Assembly (NCBI GenBank): GCA_965201085.1
Contig: CBDAVS010000022.1
Coordinates: 62,001-126,000, forward strand
DNA from: JAPOUP01 sp965201085
GTDB taxonomy: Bacteria > Pseudomonadota > Alphaproteobacteria > Rhodobacterales > Rhodobacteraceae
Reading direction: 5' to 3'
Length of the DNA stretch: 64,000 nt
Shown here: positions 18,619-29,339 of the stretch, one piece after another
How the letters are laid out: each line of letters starts with the position of its first letter
Position numbering within the stretch: position 1 is the first letter of the stretch
Program-made: the position numbers and the translations under genes
The notes under the pieces: model-generated
The model's database searches: none
What the model was told of the DNA's origin: nothing
Seen by the model: the letters and a program-made list of their open reading frames with translations, nothing else

Positions 18619-19077
18619 GTGAGCAGGTTTCAGGCAACTGTTAAAGCGGGTGTAGTCGCGGTTGCGCTGCTATCGGTCACGGCATGCAGTAGCATAGAGC
18701 GAAAACACGGTTACCTGCCGCCTCCCGAAGATCTCGAACAGATCATCGTCGGGGTGGACACGCGGGATTCGGTCGCGGTCTCCGTCGGGCGACCGGCCGT
18801 TTCCGGAATACTCTCCGAAAGCGGTTGGTACTATGTTGAAAGCCGATTCAGCGCCTACGGGATCCGCAAGCGCACTGAGGTGGACCGCCAGGTTGTCGCG
18901 ATCACGTTCGACGAGGACGGTGTCGTCGAGAATATCGAACGGTTCGGACTGGAGGACGGTCGTGTTGTCGCGCTTTCGCGACGTGTGACAGACAGCAACA
19001 TCAGGGGCGTGAGCTTCCTGGAACAGCTCTTCGGGAGCATCGGGAACTTCGCCGCCGAGCAGCTGGTGAATAACTGA
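18619..19077 (+). CDS. bamE: BamE/OmlA-type outer-membrane assembly lipoprotein
   Basis: This 152-residue lipoprotein starts at a GTG (18619) with an AGAGGA-like ribosome binding site. It has a signal peptide ending in the lipobox LLSVTACSS, so the mature protein begins at the Cys near residue 23. The SmpA/OmlA fold follows: GYLPPPEDLEQIIVGVDTRDSVAVSVGRP, then SGWYYVESRF and ITFDEDGVVENIERFGLEDG. BamE-family proteins assist beta-barrel insertion as part of the BAM complex. It diverges from the DUF177 gene across an 83-bp spacer, an arrangement common in alphaproteobacteria. Confidence 0.9.
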   Translation: MSRFQATVKAGVVAVALLSVTACSSIERKHGYLPPPEDLEQIIVGVDTRDSVAVSVGRPAVSGILSESGWYYVESRFSAYGIRKRTEVDRQVVAITFDEDGVVENIERFGLEDGRVVALSRRVTDSNIRGVSFLEQLFGSIGNFAAEQLVNN

Positions 19078-19097
19078 CGGAATGCCGTGCGCGGGTT

Positions 19098-19493
19098 TCA
19101 ATCTTCCGCTGGCTGATACTTCAGCGCCACGCCGTTGATGCAGTATCTCAGACCCGTAGGCTTGGGACCGTCCGGGAAGACATGCCCGAGATGGGCGTCA
19201 CACCGATTGCAATGGACTTCGGTGCGCCGCCTTAAAAACGAGTAGTCGGATTTTTCACCGATTACCTCGGGCTCCTTCGGCTGGTAGAAGGAGGGCCAGC
19301 CCGTACCTGACTCGAACTTGTGTGTCTTGTCGAACAATGCGGCCCCACAGCAGACGCATAGAAAAGTCCCGTCACCTTCGGGGAAGGTCTCGTGGGTGCC
19401 TGGTCGCTCTGTAGCTTCCCGGCGGGTTACCTTATAGGCAAGATCTCCGAGTTGTTCACGCCACTCCGTATCTGTTTTGACGATTTTTTCCAT
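19098..19493 (-). CDS. msrB: Peptide-methionine (R)-S-oxide reductase
   Basis: This 131-residue repair enzyme reduces methionine-R-sulfoxide in proteins. Two CxxC zinc sites are present (Cys46/Cys49 in CVCCGAALF and Cys95/Cys98 in CNRCDAHLGHVF). The catalytic Cys118 lies in LRYCINGVALKY, and GTGWPSFYQP is at residues 64-72. There is no signal peptide, so it acts in the cytoplasm. The gene converges with bamE, their stops being about 20 bp apart. Confidence 0.95.
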   Translation of the reverse strand: MEKIVKTDTEWREQLGDLAYKVTRREATERPGTHETFPEGDGTFLCVCCGAALFDKTHKFESGTGWPSFYQPKEPEVIGEKSDYSFLRRRTEVHCNRCDAHLGHVFPDGPKPTGLRYCINGVALKYQPAED

Positions 19494-19830
19494 TCTTTGG
19501 CCTCATTCCAGTCTTAGCTACGCAATGACATAACCGCAATTGCGCGATTTAGGTAGTGGCCGAACATCACAACAATGAACGGCTGTATAAGGACGGCCAG
19601 CTTCTCATAGATGTTCAACTATGGTTCGCTCCGCCGGGGACCGAACCGATGTTGATTTAGCCTGTTGACAGCGCCTGTGGATATTCGGGCGAAGAGCGTC
19701 GGCTCGGGTATCGTGGATTCCGATGCACTGCCCACCCTGAGAGCCGGATCGGCGGGCCCGATACGAGCAATTCAGCTTCCTTCGGTGATTTCCGGCATTT
19801 GACGCGAACCGCCTCCCGCTTTAGGCGGGA
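19494..19830. other. Gap between msrB and the ABC-F gene
   Basis: About 340 bases with no supported gene. A short inverted repeat, CCCGC and GCGGG around TTTAG, ends just before the ABC-F start. I see no T run after it, so I do not call it a terminator. Confidence 0.4.
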
Positions 19831-21656
19831 ATGATGGCACGGTTACCTCTCCTACAGCTTTCCGGAATCACGCTGGCGTTTCGCGGAGAGATCCTCTTTG
19901 AAGGACTCGACCTCACCGTGCGTTCAGGGGACCGGATTGCGCTTGTTGGGCGCAACGGTGCCGGGAAATCGACTTTGATGAGGGTCATGGCGGGACTGGT
20001 TGAACCCGACGGTGGCACATGCAGCTCCGCTTCGGGAGTTTCCGTCGGATACATGGAACAGGATCCGAATTTCGACAGCTACGCCACGCTTGGGGAATTC
20101 GCGGAGGACGGATTGGCACCAGGGCAGGGGTATCGGGTTGAGATGGCCGCTCGGGGATTGGGCTTCGATGCCGACACACCGGTTGCAACCGCCTCTGGAG
20201 GCGAACGTCGGCGCGCGGCGCTTGCCGGACTCATGGCCAGACGACCTGAACTCATGCTGCTTGACGAGCCGACGAACCATTTCGATATCGCGCGATCACA
20301 TGGGTGGAGCGCTGGCTCACGGAAACCGGAACCGCTTTTGTGCTGATCAGCCATGATCGCGCGTTCCTGCGCACCTTGACGACCTCGATCGTTTGGCTCG
20401 ACCGGGGCAAGGTCCGAAGGCGAAATTCCGGAATCGAGAGCTTCGAAACCTGGCGCGACAGCGTGTGGGAAAGCGAGGATCTGGCGCGCCACAAGCTCGA
20501 CCGCAGGATCAGGTCCGAAGCCAAATGGGCGGTCGAGGGAATCAGCGCCCGTCGCAGACGCAATCAGGGACGTTTGAGAGCCCTTCATGCGATGCGAAGC
20601 GAGCGAAAGGCATTGATGCGAAGACAGGGAGTGGCTGATCTCGTCATCGATAGCGGCACGGTGACAGGCAAGCGGGTTATCGAAGCGAAGGAAATTACGA
20701 AATCCTATGACGCGAGACATATCGTAAGGCCGTTCAGTATTCGGATTATGCGTGGTGACATGATCGCTTTGATCGGTCCCAACGGTGTGGGAAAAACAAC
20801 TTTGATGAATATGTTGATCGGCCTGGAAAAACCCGAAACGGGGTGTGTTACGTTCGGCACCGGAATCCAAGGCGCGGTCTTCGACCAGAATCGGGAACGG
20901 CTTGACCCGGCCCTGAGCCTTTGGGAGACACTGGTTAGTGATCCGGAGATCGGGATGCACGGGCGATCGGACCAGGTTATGGTACGTGGCAGGCCTCGTC
21001 ACGTTCTGGGCTATCTCAAGGATTTCCTTTTCTCGGAACGGCAGGCCCGCGCACCGGTGCGTTCGCTGTCCGGAGGCGAGAGGTCACGCCTGTTGCTGGC
21101 AAAAATATTTGCCCGACCCTCGAACCTGCTCGCGCTTGATGAGCCAACCAACGATCTTGATCTGGAAACCCTTGACCTTCTTCAGGATGTTCTCGGTGAC
21201 TATTCAGGTACCGTGCTGCTGATCAGCCATGACCGGGATTTCATCGATCGGGTGGCGACCGTAACCCTGGCAATGGAAGGTGATGGACGCGTGGAGATCT
21301 ATGCGGGTGGCTGGAGCGACTATCTTGCACAGCGCGGCGAACGAGATGCGCCGACACCTCCCGCACCGAATGGATCGGCTGCTCCGCAGGCTTCCAGAAA
21401 GAGACAATCCCGGGGTTTGGGCTATACCGAGGAACTCCGGTTGCAGGCGCTGCCTGCCGAAATTGAGCGGCTGGAGGCCGAGGTCGCGAAACTGTCGGAA
21501 TTTCTGTCAGATCCGGGTCTGTTCGCGAGATCTCGCGATCGGTTCAACAAAGCGAGCGCCGCGCTGGTGGAGCGGCAGGCTAGGTTGACGGCGGCGGAAG
21601 AGGAATGGTTGGACCTTGAGGAGCGGGCGACGGTGAAACGGGACGAGGCGACCTGA
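19831..21656 (+). pseudogene. uup: ABC-F ATPase (Uup-like), single-base frameshift
   Basis: This is a soluble ABC-F protein with two nucleotide-binding domains. Members act on ribosomes or nucleic acid rather than as transporters. Domain 1 has Walker A VGRNGAGKST, signature ASGGERRRAALAG and Walker B MLLDEPTNHFD. Domain 2 has GPNGVGKTTL, RSLSGGERSRLLLA and LLALDEPTNDLDLETL, and the C-terminal coiled coil is typical of Uup. Just after DEPTNHFDIA (near 20290) the frame breaks: GCGCG stands where GCGGCG would give DIAAITWVERWL. One base is missing, and the rest continues in the next frame from about 20304. Everything else is intact, so this is a recent loss or a sequencing error. Confidence 0.9.
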
Positions 21657-21721
21657 CCAATTCGCGAAACCCGCCGGTCTACCGGCGACGCGCCGTAGGG
21701 TGCGGTAGGGGGATCCGCCGG

Positions 21722-23260
21722 TTAAAGCGACAGATGAATTGGGAACCTGGCTCTAATCTGCCCGTCAAGGACGGGATTGAACCGGGCCACGCTCGGTGTC
21801 GACAATATCGCCTCTTTCCGAGCGACCGCTCGGGCTATGAGATCGGCTTTGCCCTGTTCTTCCCATTCCTTGGGAGATGCGCGATCACCTAGGGTTGGAT
21901 AAACATGGTCGGTCTGGATGCGCGCCAGTGTCTCATCGGTGCCGAGATAATGGCCGTCGCCGCCAAGGCAGACGGCCCGGATCTGGCTGAGCGCCAGAGT
22001 CTCGTCGTCGACATCGATGCCCCGCACGCAGCGCAGTGCCTGCCCGATCAGATCATCCCCCAGGATCAGGGATTCATGGCAGAATCCCAGCAATGAGGCA
22101 TGCATTCCAGCGGCCTCGTAGATCATGTTTATTCCCGAGAGACCCGCCATGACATTCGAGCACATCTGTTCCCATCCGGCCTGCATGTCAGGGAGTTTCG
22201 CGTCCGATATACCAGCAGCGGCGCCACCGGGTATTCCGTAATATCTGTGCATCTGCGCGCATCCGGCGGCAAGCAATGCCTGTTCGCCGGATCCGGCCGT
22301 CAGCGCACCGGTCCGCAGGTCGAGTCCGAATGGCCATGTGCCGAGGATGGCCGGATGTCCCGGCTTGATCGCATTGACATAAACGATGCCTGCAAGGCAC
22401 TCGGCGATGGCCTGGACGATCGCCCCCGCGACGGTGGAAGGTGCTGTCGCACCCGCCATTCCGGCGGAAAGTAGAAGAACCGGCATACCGCCGTATATGC
22501 ATTCCTCCATGACCTGGCAGGCTTCGGTGGCGAATTTCATTGGTGGCACGACAAAGCAGTTTGAATTGCTCACGAAAGGGCGCGCCCGCCAATCGCTTTC
22601 ACCTCCTGCGATCAGGTGCAGCATCTTCAGCGCATCGGGTACGAACGCCGCTTCCGTAAAGCTGGTGCCAACATGTTTCGTCGTGCCCGAGCAGCAGGCA
22701 TAGATTGTGTTGAGATCAAGCTCGCGGCTGTCTTCGATATCGCGGCATACGAGCGGACGTTGAAGAAAATGGATGTTTTCGAGGCGGTCGGCGATGCTTG
22801 CGGCATCATGGAGGTCACGCGTGGTCGGATGCCGGTAGTTTCTGCCTTCGACATCGACCACGCTGATCGCCGCACCAGCGGTGCCATAGTGAACCCGAGC
22901 GCCTGAAAGCTCGAGGTTGTGATTCGGGTCGCGACCATGAAGAGTGATGGATTTCGCCGCTTTGGCCAGCATATCCTCGACCAAAGATCTGGGGTAGCGC
23001 AGCCTACCGTCATCGCCGAGTATGGCGCCAGCGGCTGTCATTGCCTCTATGCCCGATTCCGGAGCATCGGCGAGGCCAACCTCTTCAAGTGCCCGCAGGG
23101 CGGTTCTGTGGATACGTTCGATTTCCCCATTGGTCAGCGGTTTGAACCGACCGCCGGTCATTCCAGGGCGCACGGGCCGAACGGCTGCGGGCAGTGGGGC
23201 GGCGCGGGAAGCTCTCCGGGCGGCTCGGCCTCCAACCCGTCGGGATGGCTCTGGGCTCAT
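21722..23260 (-). CDS. MttB-superfamily methyltransferase without pyrrolysine
   Basis: This 512-residue protein belongs to the trimethylamine methyltransferase (MttB) superfamily. MttB itself uses pyrrolysine; members lacking it act on other quaternary amines such as glycine betaine. No in-frame TAG occurs here. Family stretches are RIHRTALRALEEVGLADAP near residues 48-66, LVEDMLAKAAKSITLHGRDP near 110, MEECIYGGMPVLLLSAGMAGATAP in the middle, and HYLGTDETLARIQTDHVYP near the end. A basic, disordered head of about 35 residues precedes the barrel. No corrinoid protein gene is adjacent, so the methyl acceptor and substrate are unknown. Confidence 0.85.
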   Translation of the reverse strand: MSPEPSRRVGGRAARRASRAAPLPAAVRPVRPGMTGGRFKPLTNGEIERIHRTALRALEEVGLADAPESGIEAMTAAGAILGDDGRLRYPRSLVEDMLAKAAKSITLHGRDPNHNLELSGARVHYGTAGAAISVVDVEGRNYRHPTTRDLHDAASIADRLENIHFLQRPLVCRDIEDSRELDLNTIYACCSGTTKHVGTSFTEAAFVPDALKMLHLIAGGESDWRARPFVSNSNCFVVPPMKFATEACQVMEECIYGGMPVLLLSAGMAGATAPSTVAGAIVQAIAECLAGIVYVNAIKPGHPAILGTWPFGLDLRTGALTAGSGEQALLAAGCAQMHRYYGIPGGAAAGISDAKLPDMQAGWEQMCSNVMAGLSGINMIYEAAGMHASLLGFCHESLILGDDLIGQALRCVRGIDVDDETLALSQIRAVCLGGDGHYLGTDETLARIQTDHVYPTLGDRASPKEWEEQGKADLIARAVARKEAILSTPSVARFNPVLDGQIRARFPIHLSL

Positions 23261-23673
23261 TCGGCACTCCTTGCATAGGCGTTGAAGCCATTTTGCTATT
23301 ATCGCCTGTCGTACGTTGATTCCGTTCCCAAAAAAGTCGCATCCAACTTAGGCGAGCGATATGATTCAAGCGGGCTTCAATCCGCGTTCAGGCATAAGGT
23401 TTCCGTATTCATGCATTTCCGTTCAACGGCTAGTTCGCCGTGCGCCGCTATTCCGATTGCGACAGAAAGTCGGTTTTCCGACATGCATCCATGGAGAATT
23501 TATGGCATTGAAATAGCGCAATGACCGCGTCACCGTATCTCCGGCCTATTACTCCTTACGGGAGTGTGTCTCCCGCATGGAGGCGAACGGCAGGTGTAGA
23601 TGCATCCCATTACGTTGGGGATCCTTACTCTGTGGGAGGCGACGGTTTAGCGGATACTTTCTCACACCATTTA
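23261..23673. other. Gap between the MttB-family gene and an IS5 remnant
   Basis: About 410 bases of native-looking composition. Short frames are open on the plus strand but lack ribosome binding sites and motifs. It should contain the promoter of the minus-strand MttB-family gene. Confidence 0.4.
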
Positions 23674-24248
23674 GGGCCCGTTGACATTCATCTCGCGGCG
23701 ATCACGGCGGCGGCCGCGGGAAACGTCGCCCGGAAGCCCGGTTTCGTCCTCTCACAGCGGGTGGTGACGGGCGCGCCGGAAGACCGGCCCTCCATCGGCT
23801 CCGGCAGCCCCTTCAGGTCGCGCACCCGATCCGGAGGCACCACGGTGTCCACGGGATGGCCGGGCGGGTCGGCCATCGCCAGGACCTTGCCGGTCAGGCC
23901 TCCGCGGGAGCGTCCGACGCCGTTCTCCCGGCCCCCTTTCCTCCCGCCGCCTTCCGGTGGGCCCGCGTCACGGCGCCGTTCACGAACGGGTGGTCCAGGT
24001 CAGGAATCCCCCGACAGCGCCCCGGGAACACGGTCGGTCACGCCTTTCGGTACCCGGCGCCGTGGTCCCGGGGTCGCCCGCCCCGCCCGGCGGAAACTCC
24101 CTGATCGCCTGCCACATACCGTCCGTAGGTCCGTTCCCGCTCCTTTCCATGGTTCCGTCCCCGGTTGCCCGTAACGCCGTTCCGGCTGTGTTCGGGGACG
24201 GATATGAACGGTCCAGACCGGCGGTTCAACCGGGAATGTCAACGGGTA
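23674..24248 (-). mobile_element. Decayed IS5-family (IS427-like) element
   Basis: The ends are matched inverted repeats built on CCCGTTGACATTC, flanked by TTA on the left and TAG on the right. On the minus strand, broken frames carry GRSRGGLTGKVLAMADPPGHPVD and end in AAAAVIAAR, the pattern of the second half of two-frame IS427 transposases. At about 575 bp it is shorter than the 830 bp usual for such elements, so an internal part is gone. Frames are destroyed and composition is very GC-rich. Confidence 0.65.
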
Positions 24249-24550
24249 CTAGGATGACGTTGCTGTCGATTGGGTGTTCAAGGTGTTGACTAACTTCCAA
24301 TTTCCTGATGCGTACAAGACTTCCACAGGGAAGTAGCCAACATTTCGCCGGGAGGAACAAGGATATCGCCTCGATTACGACTGGGAAAGATCTGGTCTCA
24401 AATGTCCTTAACCTTTGTCGAAAGATGTGGATGTGGCAGTCGAATCTTTGAGAGAACGGAATCGGGTCAGGAACAGGCATCGCAATGTGATCCCTACAGA
24501 AACGAATTTTCGAGTGGACGTCAAAACCGGAGATGTGTCGGTCGGGTGAC
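24249..24550. other. Gap between IS5 remnant and decarboxylase gene end
   Basis: About 300 bases with native composition and no supported gene. I see no strong hairpin with a T run after the decarboxylase stop. Confidence 0.4.
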
Positions 24551-25954
24551 TCACAGGCTTGCAGCCAGTTCGGTAGCTACGTCATACACCGACATCACGT
24601 CGTCACGGGTGCAGTCAAAGGTTCCTACGGAAACGCGTATGACGAACTGGTCCTCGTGGATGGTCTGAGTGAGATAGATGCGACCGTCTTCATTTATTTT
24701 TTCCAGAAGTCTGGCTGTTAGGGCATCGGCGTCTTCACCGATGGGAGCAAATTTAAAGGTGAATAGAGCAAGCCGCGGCGTGGTTGCGATCCGAAATCCC
24801 TGAACGCCCGCAAGTGCTTCTGCAAGTTCTTCAGCCCATGCGATATGGTTTCGGATACGCTCGCGCAGACCTTCAAGCCCGTACGCCCGCAGACAGAACC
24901 AGAGCTTGAGGGCGCGGAATCGGCGACCTAGAGGCACGGTCCATTCGTTGAAATTCACGATGTCATCCTGGCCTTGTGTCTGCAGATAGTCCGGTCGTAG
25001 ACCCATCGAGCGTATCTGTGGCGCAGCGTCGGCAAGAAACTGCACCGAACAGTCGAACTGGGCTCCAAGCCACTTATGCGGATTGAAGACAATGCTGTCA
25101 GCACCGTCAACACCCTGCCACAGATGCCGGAATTCCGGGCAGATCATGGCGGATCCCGCCCAAGCGGCATCAACATGGGTATAGAGGTCATGGCGCTTGG
25201 CGACCTCTATGCACTCGGTGATTGGATCGAATGCGCCGATAGACGTGCCGCCGGTGCATAACACGACACCCGCCGGGACCGCGCCGTTCGCTTTGTCGGC
25301 AAGAATCGCGGCGTTGAGCGCATCGGGTCTCATTCCGTAATCGGCATCTGTAACAACCTTGACGAGATTACGCTGACCGAGGCCAGCGAGCCTTACCGCT
25401 TTGTCTATCGAACTGTGGGTCTGGTCGCTGGCATAGATACGCAGGTCATTTGATCCGGTGATGCCGGATTGGATAGAGTCCCATCCAGTCGTGCGGTCCC
25501 GCATGGTGATGACCGCGCACAATGAGCAGGTGGTTGCGCTGTCATGGATGGTTCCGGTGAAATGTTCTTTCAGACCAAGTGCCTGACGCAGCCAATCCAC
25601 CATAGTGGATTCGATTTCGGTCGCTGCGGGAGAGGTTTGCCACAGCATGCACTGCGCGCCCATGGAATTCGCGAGCTGTTCGGCCCAGATTGACGCGGGC
25701 GAGGCGTTGGCCGGGAAATAGGCGAAGAATCGCGGATGCTGCCAATGGGTCATCGCATCGGGAACGATGTCAACGAAGTCGGAAAAGATGCTTTCGGGCG
25801 ATTCAGCTTTTTCGGGTGGGGCGAGGGGAAGTTTGGCGGATGTGTCACCTAGCTTGGTTTGCGCCCGTACGGGACGGTCCCTCAAGTTTGAATGGTAGTC
25901 AAGCATCCAATCAGCCACGTATCTCGACCATTGCCATAAATCACTGTGGTTCAT
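24551..25954 (-). CDS. PLP-dependent group II amino-acid decarboxylase
   Basis: This 467-residue enzyme is of the aromatic-L-amino-acid decarboxylase/glutamate decarboxylase fold, releasing CO2 from an amino acid to give an amine. It starts at ATG 25954 behind GGGGAG. The PLP lysine lies in SIVFNPHKWLG. THVDAAWAGSAMICPEFRHLWQGVDGADS provides the cofactor-binding Asp and preceding helix, and HPRFFAYFPANASPASIWAEQL near residues 72-93 is the family substrate loop. Length is normal for bacterial DDC-like enzymes (about 470). Sequence alone does not fix the substrate; tryptophan, phenylalanine, tyrosine or DOPA are possible. It stands alone between IS-rich DNA and a short gap. Confidence 0.88.
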   Translation of the reverse strand: MNHSDLWQWSRYVADWMLDYHSNLRDRPVRAQTKLGDTSAKLPLAPPEKAESPESIFSDFVDIVPDAMTHWQHPRFFAYFPANASPASIWAEQLANSMGAQCMLWQTSPAATEIESTMVDWLRQALGLKEHFTGTIHDSATTCSLCAVITMRDRTTGWDSIQSGITGSNDLRIYASDQTHSSIDKAVRLAGLGQRNLVKVVTDADYGMRPDALNAAILADKANGAVPAGVVLCTGGTSIGAFDPITECIEVAKRHDLYTHVDAAWAGSAMICPEFRHLWQGVDGADSIVFNPHKWLGAQFDCSVQFLADAAPQIRSMGLRPDYLQTQGQDDIVNFNEWTVPLGRRFRALKLWFCLRAYGLEGLRERIRNHIAWAEELAEALAGVQGFRIATTPRLALFTFKFAPIGEDADALTARLLEKINEDGRIYLTQTIHEDQFVIRVSVGTFDCTRDDVMSVYDVATELAASL

Positions 25955-26104
25955 TTGTCGCTCCCCCTGAGTCCGGTAATCACCTTAGCGGATTTAATGT
26001 CCGAGTCGCTATCGGGAAGTATGGTGCTTGGTTTGAGTCCTTCTCAACTGGAGTACGCGTCGGAGCCTTCTGGGGGCGATGCCAGCATTGTCTAAAGGAA
26101 TATC

Positions 26105-27074
26105 TAGTGTCCGCGAGAAAACCGTCAGACTGCGGATTTTTCGCGATAAAGGAGGGATTCCGCCTTGCGGGGCTTCACCGGACATGGCGGTCAGGGGGCG
26201 GATTCGCCACCATATACGGCTGGATCCGCCAGTCCCCCCACTGAAGGCCCCCATGCGCAGGGCCCACGCCCCCCGGCGGAGGCCCGGCGCCCTCGACATC
26301 ACGGGGATCGGACCGAACGTCAGGTCGCGGGACGACATCCCCGCGGTCCTGACCGGCCTCCAGGATCCCCGCGGCGGCGAGGCGGCCCGAAAGCGGCTGT
26401 CCGGGCTTCCGGACAGGATGGCGCTTCCCAGAAAGGGCCGCCGGGCCACCGGGCCGGGGATGGAGCTGCTGACCGTCCCGGTGCCCGGCGTGCCGCTCCC
26501 CTCGCCGGGGCTTCCGGCGGAGGTCGGAAGGACGGTCATCGAAAGGGGCCATGCGGTGGCCGGAAGGAGCATCCGTGCGGAAAGCTCGGGAAAGGCTGCC
26601 TCCGGGTGGCCGCGTCACAGCCCGTCAACTCACGCCCGAAGGACGTGGAGGCCCCGGTGAAACCGGCGCCGGGGCCGGCGGACGGGGCGGAGGCCGGCCG
26701 CGCGGAGATCGACGGAACATCGGGCATCCCGGAGTCCGGCGACGGCATCCGGGGCCTCATAGGCCATGTCAGGCACCGGGCCGGCCCGACCGGGAGGCGC
26801 GTCCCCGGGGGAGGGACGGTCCCCCGCCACGGGAAGGTCCGCTCGGTCCTCGGGACGCACACGCGCTGGATATCGAAGGGCGGGGCCGGGGTTCCGGTGT
26901 AGCCCGGCGTCCCCGTCCGCGCGCCGGGGACCGTCACGGGTTCGTTCAGCACCGTTCCGTCATGTGGGAGGGGAGCGGCGTGGACGTGGCGGTTCCCATG
27001 GGCGGGGAGGCGCGGGCGCGGTTCCCGGATCTCCCCGCGGTGGGCTTCGACCGCGGACCGCGCAGCCCTCCGGA
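26105..27074 (+). mobile_element. ISNCY-type element C, 5' part, heavily decayed
   Basis: The left inverted end TAGTGTCCGCGAGAAAAC is present, and the transposase start region is recognisable. Frames are broken, large internal stretches are missing (the LVDNVSLLTP region is reduced), and the 3' third is absent. The sequence breaks off at about 27074 where another element's end begins. It is the most GC-shifted of the ISNCY copies I compared. Confidence 0.8.
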
Positions 27075-28190
27075 CCTTACAAAGTCCCACACCTGTACAT
27101 CATCCCATTCCCGTCTCCGCTTTCCGGGGGCGTCGCGGACCTGGATGGTCCGGTTCAGCCTCCCGGGGCCCCGCCGGACCTTTTTCGTCCCCGGCGGCGG
27201 CCGCCGCGGGTTCGGATGCGGGCCGACGGGGCGCCCCGGGTCGATGACGGATGTCCGTATGCCGGACGCCTGGCCGTCCGGCGGCCTCACCACGTCCCGG
27301 TGGCCCGCGGTTCCGGCATGGTGTGGAGCGGGTCGATGTCCCCCTCCGGGAAGGCCCCGGTGGCGGGCGTCTCCGGCCGCTCCCCACGGGCCCCCGCCCC
27401 TCCCGACGCGGGGACGGTATGGTCGGTCACGGCGGGGGCGTGCGGCGCGGCGACATGGTCCCACAGGCACTCCGCCGCGCCGTCGGGCCCCGGCACCTGC
27501 CGCTTCGCCGGGCGGCCCACCCTGACAGGGAGAGCGTCGCCGTGAGGGTCGGCCCCGGAGAGGAGGTCCCGCAGGTCGCCTTCCCCGCCGCGGACGGAGA
27601 CCACCCGCGTGTCCGGGCGGGCGGCGGCGGGCTCCCGTGCCCGCCGCGGGCCTTCGATCCAGCGGTGGCCGCCGTCCTCCGGGCCCTCCCCGTGGCCCGC
27701 GTCCACCGCGAACGGGCCGGGCGGACGGCCCTCCGGCGTCACCGCCGGCCCGCTCCGGTGGGAAAGTTCACCGGCGGGTCCTCACCCATGCCGTCCATCC
27801 ACGCCCGTCGCGGGCCCGGGAGGGGGATACCGGACACCGGACACCCGGGTGGCCCGTCGGGGCCTTCCAGGGAACCGGGAAAGGCGTGCGACCGGGGAAA
27901 GACCCGGTCCGCCGCATCCGCGGCACCGTCCCCGCGGATGGGTCCCGCCTTCCGGAACGTCGTGGCCCGAACCGGGCATCGTGGTTACGGGGCCGGCGGA
28001 TGCCGGCCAACCGAACCGGATGGGAGGATGGACGCGCCGCTGGCGCACCGCTGAACCGCGACGTTCCGCCCGAACCTCCCCGGACCGGCGCTGACGCCAC
28101 CTGGCGGAAGGGGGGACGACAGATGTAACGCCGGAAAGGACCCACGAAAAAGGGCTTGACGTGGAATGTCTCATAAGAGGCCTTTCCCGG
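27075..28190 (-). mobile_element. Decayed IS4-family (Tn5-type) element
   Basis: On the minus strand a broken frame reads DTRVVSVRGGEGDLRDLLSG, then LPVRVGRPAKRQVPGPDG and LWDHVAA, the centre of Tn5-like IS4 transposases around the second catalytic Asp region (normally VSVADREGD). The left end begins CTTACAAAGTCCCACACC. A related CCTCTTATGAGACATTCC in inverse orientation near 28165-28187 may be the other end. Frames are lost and GC is very high. It differs in its ends from the IS4 element at 56459. Confidence 0.6.
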
Positions 28191-29339
28191 CGATATCACC
28201 CCTTCGGGAGCGTCAGCGGACCTCGCGGAGCGTTGCGGGGAGCGGTACCGGACGGCGGAACACTGCAATTGTGGAACTGAGCCAAGGGAAATGTCCGCTG
28301 CCTTGTTCCGATTCAGAATCCCTTTGGTTGTTCCGTCCAGCGACCTATATCGGTGACAACATTAACAGACGCGAGACGATGCTGGAGAAATCGGTCGCCA
28401 TTCTGGTGGAAGATCGTGTTATGCCCGGATGGTTCAACCAGTGTCCCGCCGCATCCGGTATCGAAGACAGAAACGACAACAAGCATAGTTCCGTTAACCT
28501 CGTCCATTGGACCGAAAATGGCTCGAAGGCGTGACTGACCGAACTGAAATAGACGATCGAAACACCCGAACAGGCGCTGCGTCAGATTCTTTCCTATGGC
28601 ACTGTCTATCTCTTCCGCCGCGTCCATCGTACAATCCTGCCACTCTAGGGGTGCCCGATCATGGACACAACCCATACCGCGCTCGAAATCACCGCACCTA
28701 CGAATACTTTCGAGGGTACGAACTCAAAGGTCTCCTGAGCAGAACGCGTGGCTATCTGAACCAGTTTAGCACTGTTTCGCGGATTCCCGGTCTGTCGCTG
28801 TCGGTTTGCCCGTTCGCGTTCCCGGACGGTTTCGATGCCTCGCCCTTCGGGATGGCCGAGAGCTCAAGTCCATGAACGAAACCGATGCGCATCGCATCCG
28901 TGACGGTTCGACTGGCTTCAGTCCATGGGGCAGCGGCATGATGGAGCCAGATCGATTCCTCTCCGCCGTTCCCGGCCCGCAGGTAGAGGCTGCATTGAGC
29001 CAAGCACCGGGCGACGAGGTCGGGAGTGGTAAGTTCGATCATCCTGAATCTTCCGCCGCACTCGCGGCCAATAAGTTCGGTTTCATTCTGAATCGGCGGC
29101 GAAGATCCTGCCGCTACCCGGCTGCGAAGGAGAGACCTGACCGGTGCGATCGGTCCAGCTAGAGGTCAGGGTCCGGTTGCCCTGGCATCATGGTCGGCCA
29201 TCCTTTTCCTGATTGCTCCGTCGAGACACCTTCTGCGCTCATTGGAATCGAGACCAAGCGCTTCGAGCCACTCAGGAGCGGCGATAGGAGAAGGGGATTG
29301 AGCGACGGTGGTCGGTGACGAAGTGACGTTCCTTTACTG
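28191..29339. other. 1.15-kb native-composition region without a clear gene
   Basis: Several short frames lie on both strands (for example minus-strand 28313-28675 and 28752-29042), but none has a convincing ribosome binding site or a motif I recognise. Base composition is close to that of native genes. This suggests the ruins of one or more chromosomal genes caught between ISNCY element D and the IS4/ISNCY-C cluster. Confidence 0.45.

Noticed and set aside
21722..23260. Pyrrolysine-containing trimethylamine methyltransferase
   Set aside because: There is no internal TAG in frame, and no corrinoid protein or pyrrolysine genes are nearby. It is a non-pyrrolysine member of the superfamily.
27075..28130. 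Several long overlapping open frames suggesting novel genes
   Set aside because: The minus-strand frame shows Tn5-type transposase motifs. The rest are shadows created by extreme GC content.
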